Shown here piece after piece: positions 16,746 to 23,799 of a DNA stretch of 42,452 bases (position 1 is its first letter; each line of letters starts with the position of its first letter). This DNA is from a virus. A program made the position numbers and the translations under genes. The DNA is taken from the IMG/VR virus record IMGVR_UViG_3300028146_000019, positions 1 through 42,452 of that record; one strand, 5' to 3'. Below the pieces are notes generated by a model. It worked only from the letters and a program-made list of their open reading frames with translations. It had not been told where the DNA came from and ran no database searches.

Positions 16746-17761
16746 GAGTCGCGGTTGTCGGGGCTGGCGTGTTCGGCTGCACCGCGGCGATCGACCTCGC
16801 CCGCGCGGGCGCGCAGGTGGACCTGTTCGAGGCGCGGGGCGACATCCTGACGGGTGCGACGGCCCGGTGTCAGGCCCGGTTGCACCGCGGCTACCACTAT
16901 CCGCGTAGTGACGCGACAGCCCAAGCGGCGCGGGATGGATTCGAGGAGTTCTCGACCCGGTTCCCGACCGCCGTGAGGTCGTTCACCCACCACTACGTCA
17001 TCGCCCCCGGCAGTCGCACCACCGCAGCCGACTATCTGGCGTTCTGCGACCGGCTCGGCCTGCCCTACACGGTCCTGGACCGGCACCCCGCCGTCCACAG
17101 CGCCGATCTGATCGTGCGGGTGCCCGAGGCCATGATCGCCGTGGACGCGCTGCGGCGGCTGCTGCGCCGAGACCTGGCCGCGGCCGGGGTGACCGTGCAC
17201 CTCAACACCCCGGCGGGCGAGCTTGCCGGCTACGACCGGACGGTGTGGGCCACCTACGGACAGCCGTGGACCCACCCCCTGCGGTACGAGGTATGCGAGG
17301 TGGCGTTGGTCGAGGTGGGCCGCTACGGTCGCGACTCGTTCGTCGTCCTAGACGGCGACTACGTGTCGTTGGACCCATACGGCCGCGTCTTCGCCCTCTA
17401 CGACGTGAAGCACAGCGTCCACACCGCGAGCGTGGGCGACGGTCCGGACCTGGCGCCCGAGTACGCAGACCTGGTCCGCCGAGGTCGGGTGGGGACGTCG
17501 CTGAGCCACGCACCCGAAATGCTCGAGAGCGCTGGCCGGTTCCTGCGGGGCCTGGATCCGCACGGACGCGGCGTGAGCATCTATCACGGATCCCTGTGGT
17601 CCGTGCGGGCCGTCCTCCCCGACGTCGACGCCACCGACGAACGCCCCACGCTCATCGAAACGTCCGGCGGCGGGGTACGGATCCTGTCGGGGAAGATCTG
17701 CACCGCCCCAGCGGCGGCGCGGGCGGTGACCGCGGCGGCGCTCGGACTTGTGCCGGCATGA
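16742..17761 (+). CDS. FAD-dependent oxidoreductase of the surface-sugar type
   Basis: This 339-aa protein opens with the dinucleotide-binding motif V-A-V-V-G-A-G-V-F-G, and has F-E-A-R-G at the end of the second strand. The segment A-R-C-Q-A-R-L-H-R-G-Y-H-Y-P-R-S is typical of FAD oxidoreductases found in polysaccharide clusters, and the C-terminal G-K-I-C-T-A-P-A-A-A fits FAD binding. GTG 16742 gives M-R-V-A-V-V-G-A-G; GTG 16739 is one codon earlier and also possible. It would oxidise a sugar or related small molecule; the substrate is unknown. Confidence 0.83.
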   Translation: MRVAVVGAGVFGCTAAIDLARAGAQVDLFEARGDILTGATARCQARLHRGYHYPRSDATAQAARDGFEEFSTRFPTAVRSFTHHYVIAPGSRTTAADYLAFCDRLGLPYTVLDRHPAVHSADLIVRVPEAMIAVDALRRLLRRDLAAAGVTVHLNTPAGELAGYDRTVWATYGQPWTHPLRYEVCEVALVEVGRYGRDSFVVLDGDYVSLDPYGRVFALYDVKHSVHTASVGDGPDLAPEYADLVRRGRVGTSLSHAPEMLESAGRFLRGLDPHGRGVSIYHGSLWSVRAVLPDVDATDERPTLIETSGGGVRILSGKICTAPAAARAVTAAALGLVPA

Positions 17762-18339
17762 TCTCGGTCATCACCCCGACGTGGCAACGCCACGAACTGC
17801 TTATCACCCGGTGCATGCCGTCCGTGGCCGCGCAGACAGTCCCGGTCGAACATGTCGTAGTGTCCGACGGCCCCGACCCGGTCCTGCGTGACCTGCTCGC
17901 TGATAGCGGCGTGACGTACGCCGAGGTGGCCGAGCACGCCGACGACCCCTGCAACTACGGGGCCAGGGCCCGCAACCGGGGCCTTGAGGTCGCCAGCGGC
18001 GATCTGATTGCCTACCTCGACGACGACAACGCCTTCCACTCCGACCACGTCGCAAAACTCGCCGCGGCATTGACCGCCAACCCGGGTCGGGACTTCGCGT
18101 ACACCCAGATGATCCGCCACGGCCTGGGCGACACGATCGGCTCTGAGCCGCCAGCCCACGGGTCGATCGACTCGTCGGTGCTGATGCACCGGGCGGACGG
18201 GCCGGCCCGGTTCGGCCCGTGGCCGGTGCCGTCGCCGTACGAGGTGGACTGGGTGTTCGTGCGGACGTGGCTTGCCGCTGGTGCCACGTGGGTGTTCGTG
18301 CCCGGCGTCAGCGTCGACTACTACTACACGCCGCGATGA
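17758..18339 (+). CDS. Family 2 glycosyltransferase
   Basis: This 193-aa protein is a compact GT-A glycosyltransferase. It opens with S-V-I-T-P-T-W-Q-R, has N-Y-G-A-R-A-R-N-R-G-L near 63-73, and the metal-binding Y-L-D-D-D-N near 85-90. A basic or acidic acceptor region follows (D-S-S-V-L-M-H-R). It is shorter than most GT2 enzymes, ending soon after the catalytic core. Both ends overlap its neighbours (ATGA), so the cassette is one translational unit. Confidence 0.87.
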   Translation: MISVITPTWQRHELLITRCMPSVAAQTVPVEHVVVSDGPDPVLRDLLADSGVTYAEVAEHADDPCNYGARARNRGLEVASGDLIAYLDDDNAFHSDHVAKLAAALTANPGRDFAYTQMIRHGLGDTIGSEPPAHGSIDSSVLMHRADGPARFGPWPVPSPYEVDWVFVRTWLAAGATWVFVPGVSVDYYYTPR

Positions 18340-18947
18340 TCTCCTGGATCGTCGCCTCGAACCAGCCGGCGGTCCTCAAGGAGAACCTGCTGGCCACCCT
18401 CAACCCAGACGATGGCGACGAGGTCATCGTCATCCCGGATCCCAAGTCCATCACTCAGGCGTACGCGCAGGGGCAGGCGAAGGCCACCTGTCCGATCCGC
18501 TGCTACGTCCACTCCGACGTCGAGGTTCTCGACCCGCACCGGCTGCGCACCGAGCTTGAGGTCTGCCACCGCGCCGATGTCGGCATTGTAGGCGTCATTG
18601 GTTCGAGGGACCGGCGGATGCCGTGGTGGGACGGGCAATGCCTCGGATCGGTGGTGGATGGGCGCGGTAGCTTCGGCGTCCTCGACTTCGGACCCGGCGG
18701 GCCATGCTCCATGGTGGACGGGCTGCTCCTCGCCACTGCCCAGACGATCGACTGGGACGAGTCCTGGCCCGGGTTTCATGGCTACGACCACGACTCGTGC
18801 GCCCAGATGCTCGCCCGCGGGCTGACGAACTGGTGCCTCACCGGCGGGCACGAGCTTGTGCGGCACAACACCAGCGGCACGCGAGATCCGACTCGGCTGG
18901 GCGGCTGGGACGACTCCATTAAGCGATACGAGGCGAAGTGGGGGTAG
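18336..18947 (+). CDS. Glycosyltransferase-like protein
   Basis: This 203-aa protein has a GT-A outline: W-I-V-A-S-N-Q at the start, C-Y-V-H-S-D-V-E-V as the D-x-D-like motif near 56-64, then G-V-I-G-S-R-D, V-D-G-L-L-L-A, and F-H-G-Y-D-H-D-S-C-A-Q near 146-157. This order resembles the Glyco_tranf_2_5 group. It overlaps the upstream stop. It is the last enzyme of the first sugar cassette. Confidence 0.78.
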   Translation: MISWIVASNQPAVLKENLLATLNPDDGDEVIVIPDPKSITQAYAQGQAKATCPIRCYVHSDVEVLDPHRLRTELEVCHRADVGIVGVIGSRDRRMPWWDGQCLGSVVDGRGSFGVLDFGPGGPCSMVDGLLLATAQTIDWDESWPGFHGYDHDSCAQMLARGLTNWCLTGGHELVRHNTSGTRDPTRLGGWDDSIKRYEAKWG

Positions 18948-18950
18948 GCC

Positions 18951-19316
18951 ATGGCTGACGGTTGGGGTGTGGCCGGCGCTAACACCGCCCTCGACGCTCA
19001 CGGCACCGCCTACCCGTGGATCAAGCTGCATGTGGGATCGCCCGGCGCGGCTGGGACGACGAGCACGGCGACGGAGACGACTCGCAAGCAGGCGTCGTGG
19101 GCATCCGCCGCCAACGGGGCGAAGGCCACCGGCGCCGACCTCACCTGGACGAACGTGGCGGGGTCGGAGACGTACACCCACTACTCGCAGTGGAGCGCGG
19201 CGACGAACGGGTCATTCGGCGGCTCCGGCGCGATCACGGCCAACCCGGTAACCGCTGGGGACACCTTCACCGTCCCATCAGGTTCTCTGATCCTCACGCT
19301 GCCTCTGGCGAGCTGA
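18951..19316 (+). CDS. Small fibre-like phage structural protein
   Basis: This 121-aa protein is rich in Gly, Ala, Ser and Thr and predicted to be beta-stranded. The pattern of an N-terminal Y-P-W-I-K-L-H-V-G-S-P-G, a middle T-E-T-T-R-K-Q-A-S-W-A-S-A-A, and a later Y-S-Q-W-S-A-A-T-N-G-S-F-G-G-S-G matches proteins annotated as tail fibre or minor structural proteins in actinophages. The exact place in the virion is unknown. Its stop overlaps the next start. Confidence 0.75.
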   Translation: MADGWGVAGANTALDAHGTAYPWIKLHVGSPGAAGTTSTATETTRKQASWASAANGAKATGADLTWTNVAGSETYTHYSQWSAATNGSFGGSGAITANPVTAGDTFTVPSGSLILTLPLAS

Positions 19317-20053
19317 TGACCGAGCGCCTGTACTCCACGCAGACGCCGGAAACCGACTCGAACGACCCCGCGACGAAGCACACCTACGGGATGCGGCTGG
19401 CGTTCTCCGCTGCGGGCACGATATCGGCCGGCCGGATCTGGTGCCCGAACCCGAAACCACCCACGTACTTTGGGTGGGCGCTGTTCCGAGTCTCCGACCA
19501 GGCGCTGCTGTCCAGTGTGGACCTGACTGCGGTGAGCCTGACCGCTGGCGCGTGGAATCCGGTAACCCTGTCCGGGTCGGTGTCGGTCCTGTCGTCGGAG
19601 ACGTACGTGGTGGCCGCGCACTACGAGGGCGGGCACCAGGTGTTCAGCACCTCGTCGGTGCCGTTCCCGCTTAGCAACGGCGCCCACATCACCGCCGATA
19701 CGGGCATGTTCGTCAACGGTGGCACCCCGTCGACGTACCCGGGTAGCACATTCGCCCTGTACGCCTTCGCCGATGTGGAGTTCGCCGCAGGCGGGTCCAC
19801 CGTCACCGGTACGGCCTCAGCGACGCTGGGTGCTCTGGCCGGCGCCGCGACAGGCGTGCGCACCACCTTCGGAACGGCAGCGGCGACCCTGGGCGCGCTC
19901 GTCGGTCTGGCCACCGTCATCGGCACTCCGGCTCGTTCGACGCCGACGGTCGCCGCAGCGCGCTCGTCGGTGGACAGCACCACCGTCCGCCGCACCGCTG
20001 TCGACTCGGTCGCAGCGACCCGCACCTCCACCCCCACCGTGACGGGAGGCTGA
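19316..20053 (+). CDS. DUF4082-type carbohydrate-binding-like structural protein
   Basis: This 245-aa protein has a beta-sandwich region at about 20-160 that resembles DUF4082 (Y-G-M-R-L-A-F-S-A-A-G-T-I, W-A-L-F-R-V, Y-V-V-A-A-H-Y-E-G-G-H). The C-terminal third holds a near-repeat, G-T-A-S-A-T-L-G-A-L-A-G and G-T-A-A-A-T-L-G-A-L-V-G, followed by a low-complexity Ser/Thr/Arg/Val tail. It may bind sugars on the virion surface or host. That role is inferred from the fold type. Confidence 0.7.
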   Translation: MTERLYSTQTPETDSNDPATKHTYGMRLAFSAAGTISAGRIWCPNPKPPTYFGWALFRVSDQALLSSVDLTAVSLTAGAWNPVTLSGSVSVLSSETYVVAAHYEGGHQVFSTSSVPFPLSNGAHITADTGMFVNGGTPSTYPGSTFALYAFADVEFAAGGSTVTGTASATLGALAGAATGVRTTFGTAAATLGALVGLATVIGTPARSTPTVAAARSSVDSTTVRRTAVDSVAATRTSTPTVTGG

Positions 20054-20054
20054 C

Positions 20055-20963
20055 GTGGCGACCGTCTTCTACGCCGACACCAACGAGCTCGCGACGCTCA
20101 CCAACGTGTTCAAGGTCAGCGGGACTGCGACGGACCCGACGGCGATCAGCCTGACGGTCACGGACCCGCAGGGCACCGCCACCACGTACACGTACGCGCT
20201 CGCCGAGATCACCCGCTCGTCGGCGGGCACGTACACCAAGGACATTCCCTGCACGCTGGCGGGGATCTGGCACTACAAGTGGGTCGGCACTGGCACCGCC
20301 TCGGATGTCGTCGAGGGATCGTGGACCGTGCAGCCCGTTGGCGATCAGCTGTACGGATCGCTGGAGGAACTCAAGTCCCGGTTCGCGATCACCGACACCG
20401 TCGACGACGTTGAGCTGAAGCGGGCGATGCGCGCCGTCAACCGGGGCATCAACAACTTCTGCGGCCGGGTGTTCACTCGCGCCACCACCGCGACAGCACG
20501 CCGGATCCCGAACCTCGCGATCGGCAGCCCGTACGGGTGGGGCGGTTGCCGGGTCAACGTGCCCGACTTCTGGACCACGGCCGGTCTGGTGGTGGAGACA
20601 GACACCGGCAACGACGGGACCTTCGCCACCGCCCGTACCGACTTCGAGCTGTACCCGCTGGACGGCATCGTCGACGGTGAGACCGGCTGGCCGTACAACG
20701 AGATCGAGTTCTACAACGGCATCCTGTACCCGCCGACCAACAACCGCCCGTACTTGCGGGTGACGGCGAAGTGGGGCTGGGCGGAGGTGCCCGAGCCGGT
20801 CCACGAGGCGTTCATGATCCTCGCTTCGGACACGTTCAAGCTGAAAGACGCCCCGTTCGGCGTCGGCGGCTACGGGCAGTTCGGTGCGGTCAGAGTGCGG
20901 GAGAACCAGATGGCCGCCGCAAAGCTGTCGCCGTTCGTGCGGGACCTGGTGCTCGTCGCATGA
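20055..20963 (+). CDS. Head-tail connector with N-terminal Ig-like domain
   Basis: This 302-aa protein starts at GTG 20055 behind GGGAGG. Residues 1 to about 95 form an Ig-like beta domain (F-K-V-S-G-T-A-T-D-P ... G-I-W-H-Y-K-W-V-G-T-G). From about 100 on it resembles gp6-type head-tail adaptors: Y-G-S-L-E-E-L-K-S-R-F, D-V-E-L-K-R-A-M-R-A-V-N-R-G-I, then a beta-rich middle and a C-terminal helix K-L-S-P-F-V-R-D-L. It would join the portal ring to the tail. Confidence 0.8.
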   Translation: MATVFYADTNELATLTNVFKVSGTATDPTAISLTVTDPQGTATTYTYALAEITRSSAGTYTKDIPCTLAGIWHYKWVGTGTASDVVEGSWTVQPVGDQLYGSLEELKSRFAITDTVDDVELKRAMRAVNRGINNFCGRVFTRATTATARRIPNLAIGSPYGWGGCRVNVPDFWTTAGLVVETDTGNDGTFATARTDFELYPLDGIVDGETGWPYNEIEFYNGILYPPTNNRPYLRVTAKWGWAEVPEPVHEAFMILASDTFKLKDAPFGVGGYGQFGAVRVRENQMAAAKLSPFVRDLVLVA

Positions 20964-21391
20964 CTGACGTCGCCGCGATTCGCACCGCCCTCGCGGCCCT
21001 CGCTGAAACTGCCGCGATCACGGTGAACAGCACCAGTGTGCCGATCCGCAGCTACGACGACGTACCGACCACAGTGGACCCCGGCTCGGGTGTAGCGGTG
21101 CTGATCAGCCCCGGCGCCCCGTTCCTCACCCCGGTCACCCTCGACGGCGCCGACGACGTGTCCCTCAACGCCGTCGTCGTCACGTCGCGCTCGTCGGAGC
21201 GTTCCGCCCAGGCCCGCCTCGACGCCGCCGCGATCGCGCTCCGCGACGTGTTCACCTCCGACCACACCACGAACTGGGACTTCGTCGAGCCGGGCAACCC
21301 CACCGCCTACGGCGACTACACCTTCGGATCCGGTGACAACGCGCTGAGCTTCTACGGCTTCACCATGGCCCTGCAGGTGGCCACGTCCTGA
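20960..21391 (+). CDS. Tail terminator / head-tail joining protein (probable)
   Basis: This 143-aa protein overlaps the connector gene stop (ATGA). It has an N-terminal helix (D-V-A-A-I-R-T-A-L-A-A-L), then alternating strands and a central helix S-A-Q-A-R-L-D-A-A-A-I-A-L, the alpha/beta outline of tail terminator proteins. The ending F-Y-G-F-T-M-A-L-Q-V-A fits the final strand. Assignment depends on position between connector and tail tube and on size. Confidence 0.65.
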   Translation: MTDVAAIRTALAALAETAAITVNSTSVPIRSYDDVPTTVDPGSGVAVLISPGAPFLTPVTLDGADDVSLNAVVVTSRSSERSAQARLDAAAIALRDVFTSDHTTNWDFVEPGNPTAYGDYTFGSGDNALSFYGFTMALQVATS

Positions 21392-22410
21392 TGCGGTGGG
21401 TTGTCGCCCAGCCTGGCCCCGCGTTCAGTGTGCAGGACGTTTTCGCCGGCTGGTGTGAGGCGCTGCGCGAGCTCGGCCAGCACGTCGTTGAGTACAACCT
21501 GGACAGTCGGCTCACGTTCTACTCCGCGGCGCTCCTGCCCACCGACGAGGACGGCAAGTTCCGGCAGGCCCTGAGCCCTGAAGCGGCCAAGCACCTCGCC
21601 GTCAGTGGCATCTTCGCGACGCTGTACCAGACCCGCCCCGACGTGCTGCTCGTCGTGTCCGGCTTCTACTTGCCCACCGAGGTGTACCGCCTGGCCCGCG
21701 CGTACGGCACCCGCGTGGTGCTGCTCCACACCGAGTCCCCGTACGAGGACCAGCGCCAAGCAGCGCTCGCCGAGCTGGCCGACGTCAACCTGCTCAACGA
21801 TCCGACGAACATCGACTCGTTCCCGCCGAACACCGTGTACATGCCGCACGCCTACCGACCGTCGGTGCACGCCCCCGGTCGGGCCGTGTCGGAGTTGGCG
21901 TGTGATCTGGCGTTCGTCGGCACCGGCTACCCGTCGCGGGTGGCGTTCTTCGAAGCGATGAACCTCGACGGGCTCGACGTGCTGCTGGCTGGGCCGTGGC
22001 TGTCCACCACCGAGACGTCGCCGCTGCGTCGGTTCTTGGGCCACGACTTGGACCAGTGCCTCGACAACGCCGACGCGGTGCCGATCTACCGCTCCGCCAA
22101 GGCCGGCATCAACCTGTACCGCCGCGAGGCCGAACGACCAGAACTGTCGGAGGGCTGGGCGATGGGGCCCCGCGAGGTCGAGATGGCCGCCAGCGGCTTG
22201 TTCTTCCTCCGCGACCCGCGCGGTGAGGGCGACGAGGTGCTGCACATGCTGCCCACCTTCACCTCGCCCGAGGACGCCACAGACCAGCTGCGGTGGTGGC
22301 TGGACCGACCAGACGAACGCGCCGTCGTGGCGCGTAAGGCCCGCGAGGCAGTAGCCGACCGGACGTTCCACAAGCACGCCGCGGGGCTGCTGCGGCTACT
22401 CGACTCCTAG
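21391..22410 (+). CDS. CgeB-like glycosyltransferase next to the tail tube gene
   Basis: This 339-aa protein has the two-domain outline of GT-B enzymes of the CgeB type. Evidence is P-D-V-L-L-V-V-S-G-F-Y near 89-99, V-V-L-L-H-T-E-S-P-Y-E-D, D-L-A-F-V-G-T-G-Y-P-S-R near 172-183, and the C-terminal donor-site pattern S-A-K-A-G-I-N-L-Y ... G-P-R-E-V-E-M-A-A-S-G. It overlaps the upstream stop and ends 15 nt before the tail tube gene. A role in glycosylating the tail tube is inferred from this placement. Confidence 0.85.
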   Translation: MRWVVAQPGPAFSVQDVFAGWCEALRELGQHVVEYNLDSRLTFYSAALLPTDEDGKFRQALSPEAAKHLAVSGIFATLYQTRPDVLLVVSGFYLPTEVYRLARAYGTRVVLLHTESPYEDQRQAALAELADVNLLNDPTNIDSFPPNTVYMPHAYRPSVHAPGRAVSELACDLAFVGTGYPSRVAFFEAMNLDGLDVLLAGPWLSTTETSPLRRFLGHDLDQCLDNADAVPIYRSAKAGINLYRREAERPELSEGWAMGPREVEMAASGLFFLRDPRGEGDEVLHMLPTFTSPEDATDQLRWWLDRPDERAVVARKAREAVADRTFHKHAAGLLRLLDS

Positions 22411-22425
22411 GAAAGGGAGAAGACA

Positions 22426-22827
22426 TTGAGCCGCATCCATGGCAGGCGCGGGCGTGTGTACCTGGGCATCGCCAGTGACACGGCAGTCGCCGAGCCGCTG
22501 CCGTTCGTCGCGAAGTGGGCGATCAACCACTCCAGCGACAAGGTCGAAGTCACCGCGATGGGTGACAGCAACAAGGTCTACGTCGGTGGCCTCGCTGACG
22601 CCACGGGAACGTTCTCCGGGTCGTACGACAACGCCACTGCCCAGACGTACACCGCCGCGGTGGACGGGCTGGCGCGGAAGTTCTACCTGTACCCGGATCT
22701 GAGCACGAACACCCAGTACTGGTTCGGCACGGTCCTGGTCGACCTGTCCGTCGACGGTGGGGTGGACCAGGCGGTCAACATGTCTGCGGCCTGGAACGCG
22801 GCGAGCCAGGTCCAGAAGGTCGGCTAG
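22426..22827 (+). CDS. Major tail tube protein
   Basis: This 133-aa protein starts at a TTG (22426) behind AAAGGGAGAAG, a strong site that decides the unusual start. It has the beta-rich tail tube outline: V-Y-L-G-I-A-S, W-A-I-N-H-S-S-D-K-V-E-V-T-A-M-G-D-S-N-K, and G-T-F-S-G-S-Y-D-N-A. It ends with a strand and short helix. The position before the chaperones and tape measure supports the call. It is short for the family. Confidence 0.85.
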   Translation: MSRIHGRRGRVYLGIASDTAVAEPLPFVAKWAINHSSDKVEVTAMGDSNKVYVGGLADATGTFSGSYDNATAQTYTAAVDGLARKFYLYPDLSTNTQYWFGTVLVDLSVDGGVDQAVNMSAAWNAASQVQKVG

Positions 22828-23285
22828 TGGCGGTAGTCGAGGTTCGGGTCACTGACATCCCGGCGAAGGCGAAAGAGCTTCGCCGGGAAGCGGCCCGCCT
22901 CCAGCGGCGCATCTCCTCGGCGGCGGGTCGGGTGGTGGAGACCCACCTCCGGCCCCGCATTGTCGAGCTGGCCCCGCAGCACCTGCCGTCGGGCTACACG
23001 CCCCTGTTCACGCATGACGTGAAGGTGAAGACGTCGACCCGGTTCGTCGTCAACCCCGGCGTCACGGCGACGGTGTCGGCGCCGACGGGTGGGTCGAAGG
23101 GTCGGGACGTGCCCGCGTTGGAGCGGGGCGTGTTGGCGCATCCGCTGTTCGGCAACAAGCACCGCTGGTTCCGGCAGAAGGTCAAGGCCGGGTTGGCGAA
23201 GACGGCGCTGAAGTCGACCCGTCACGCCATCATCTCGGGCCTCGACGACGAACTCGGCAAGATCGTAAGGGAGTTGGCGACGTGA
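22827..23285 (+). CDS. HK97 gp10-like tail or joining protein
   Basis: This 152-aa basic protein has an N-terminal helical region (A-K-A-K-E-L-R-R-E-A-A-R-L-Q-R-R-I), then R-P-R-I-V-E-L-A-P and L-E-R-G-V-L-A-H-P-L-F-G-N-K-H-R-W, the element typical of HK97-gp10-like proteins in actinophages. It starts at a GTG overlapping the tail tube stop. Here it follows the tail tube gene rather than preceding it. A structural role at the head-tail joint or tail is likely. Confidence 0.75.
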   Translation: MAVVEVRVTDIPAKAKELRREAARLQRRISSAAGRVVETHLRPRIVELAPQHLPSGYTPLFTHDVKVKTSTRFVVNPGVTATVSAPTGGSKGRDVPALERGVLAHPLFGNKHRWFRQKVKAGLAKTALKSTRHAIISGLDDELGKIVRELAT

Positions 23286-23680
23286 GCGAAGTCCGGTTCG
23301 GCGACCACGACCGGGAACGGTGGGGCCTGGCCGAGTGGGTCGAGTGGGACCCGATGGACGTCTCCATCGGCGACCTCACCGAGCTGTCGGAGCGGTTCGG
23401 GTTCGACCCGACGGACTGGCCGCACGTGTTCTACGGCGAGATCCCGCTCGAGCAGGCCGGCTCGCCCGATGCGCAGCGCAAGGCGCCGAGGTGGCAGTAC
23501 CAGGCGATGGCGTGGATGGTGCTGCGGCAGAACGGCGTGGACGTGTCGTGGGATGAGGCGGGCACTGCCCGGGTGGGCCGGTTCCGGTACCGGTCCGCGA
23601 ACTCGGGAAAAGACGAGGCGGAGACGACACCCTCCGAGTCGTCCGAGCCTTCTACGACGCCGCCTTCCGAGACGTCCTGA
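23282..23680 (+). CDS. Tail assembly chaperone, short (G-type) product
   Basis: This 132-aa product is the upstream tail assembly chaperone. It contains I-G-D-L-T-E-L-S-E-R-F-G-F-D and W-Q-Y-Q-A-M-A-W-M-V-L-R-Q-N-G, a pattern of actinophage chaperones that bind the tape measure. Its C-terminal ~25 residues are a Ser/Glu/Thr tail translated from the part that also encodes the frameshift product in another frame. The GTG overlaps the preceding stop. Confidence 0.88.
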   Translation: MSEVRFGDHDRERWGLAEWVEWDPMDVSIGDLTELSERFGFDPTDWPHVFYGEIPLEQAGSPDAQRKAPRWQYQAMAWMVLRQNGVDVSWDEAGTARVGRFRYRSANSGKDEAETTPSESSEPSTTPPSETS

Positions 23681-23799
23681 ACTTCGCCTCCGACGCCGAC
23701 ATTGAGGCGTTGCCGTTCTGGCGGTGGAAGCAGTACCGCACCTACGTCGACTGGCGGCTGGGCTTGAAAGCCCCGGACGACGAGGAGTGGGATGAGTAA
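23282..23799 (+). CDS. Tail assembly chaperone, -1 frameshift (GT-type) product
   Basis: Ribosomes slipping back one base at GGGAAAA (23605-23611) would re-read A23611 and go on in the -1 frame to the TAA at 23797. The product is 172 aa, sharing the first 110 residues with the short form. The added part has F-Y-D-A-A-F-R-D-V-L-N-F-A ... L-P-F-W-R-W-K-Q-Y-R-T-Y-V-D-W-R-L, clearly real coding sequence with no start codon of its own that would make sense. Its stop overlaps the tape measure start at 23792. Confidence 0.87.
23605..23611 (+). promoter_or_regulatory. -1 ribosomal slippery heptamer GGGAAAA
   Basis: In the reading frame of the short chaperone the site reads G-GGA-AAA, the canonical X-XXY-YYZ form, so both tRNAs can re-pair to GGG and AAA after slipping. 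It lies 69 nt before the short-form stop, in the position where programmed frameshifting occurs in long-tailed phages. No strong upstream ribosome-site-like stimulator is evident. Confidence 0.9.
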
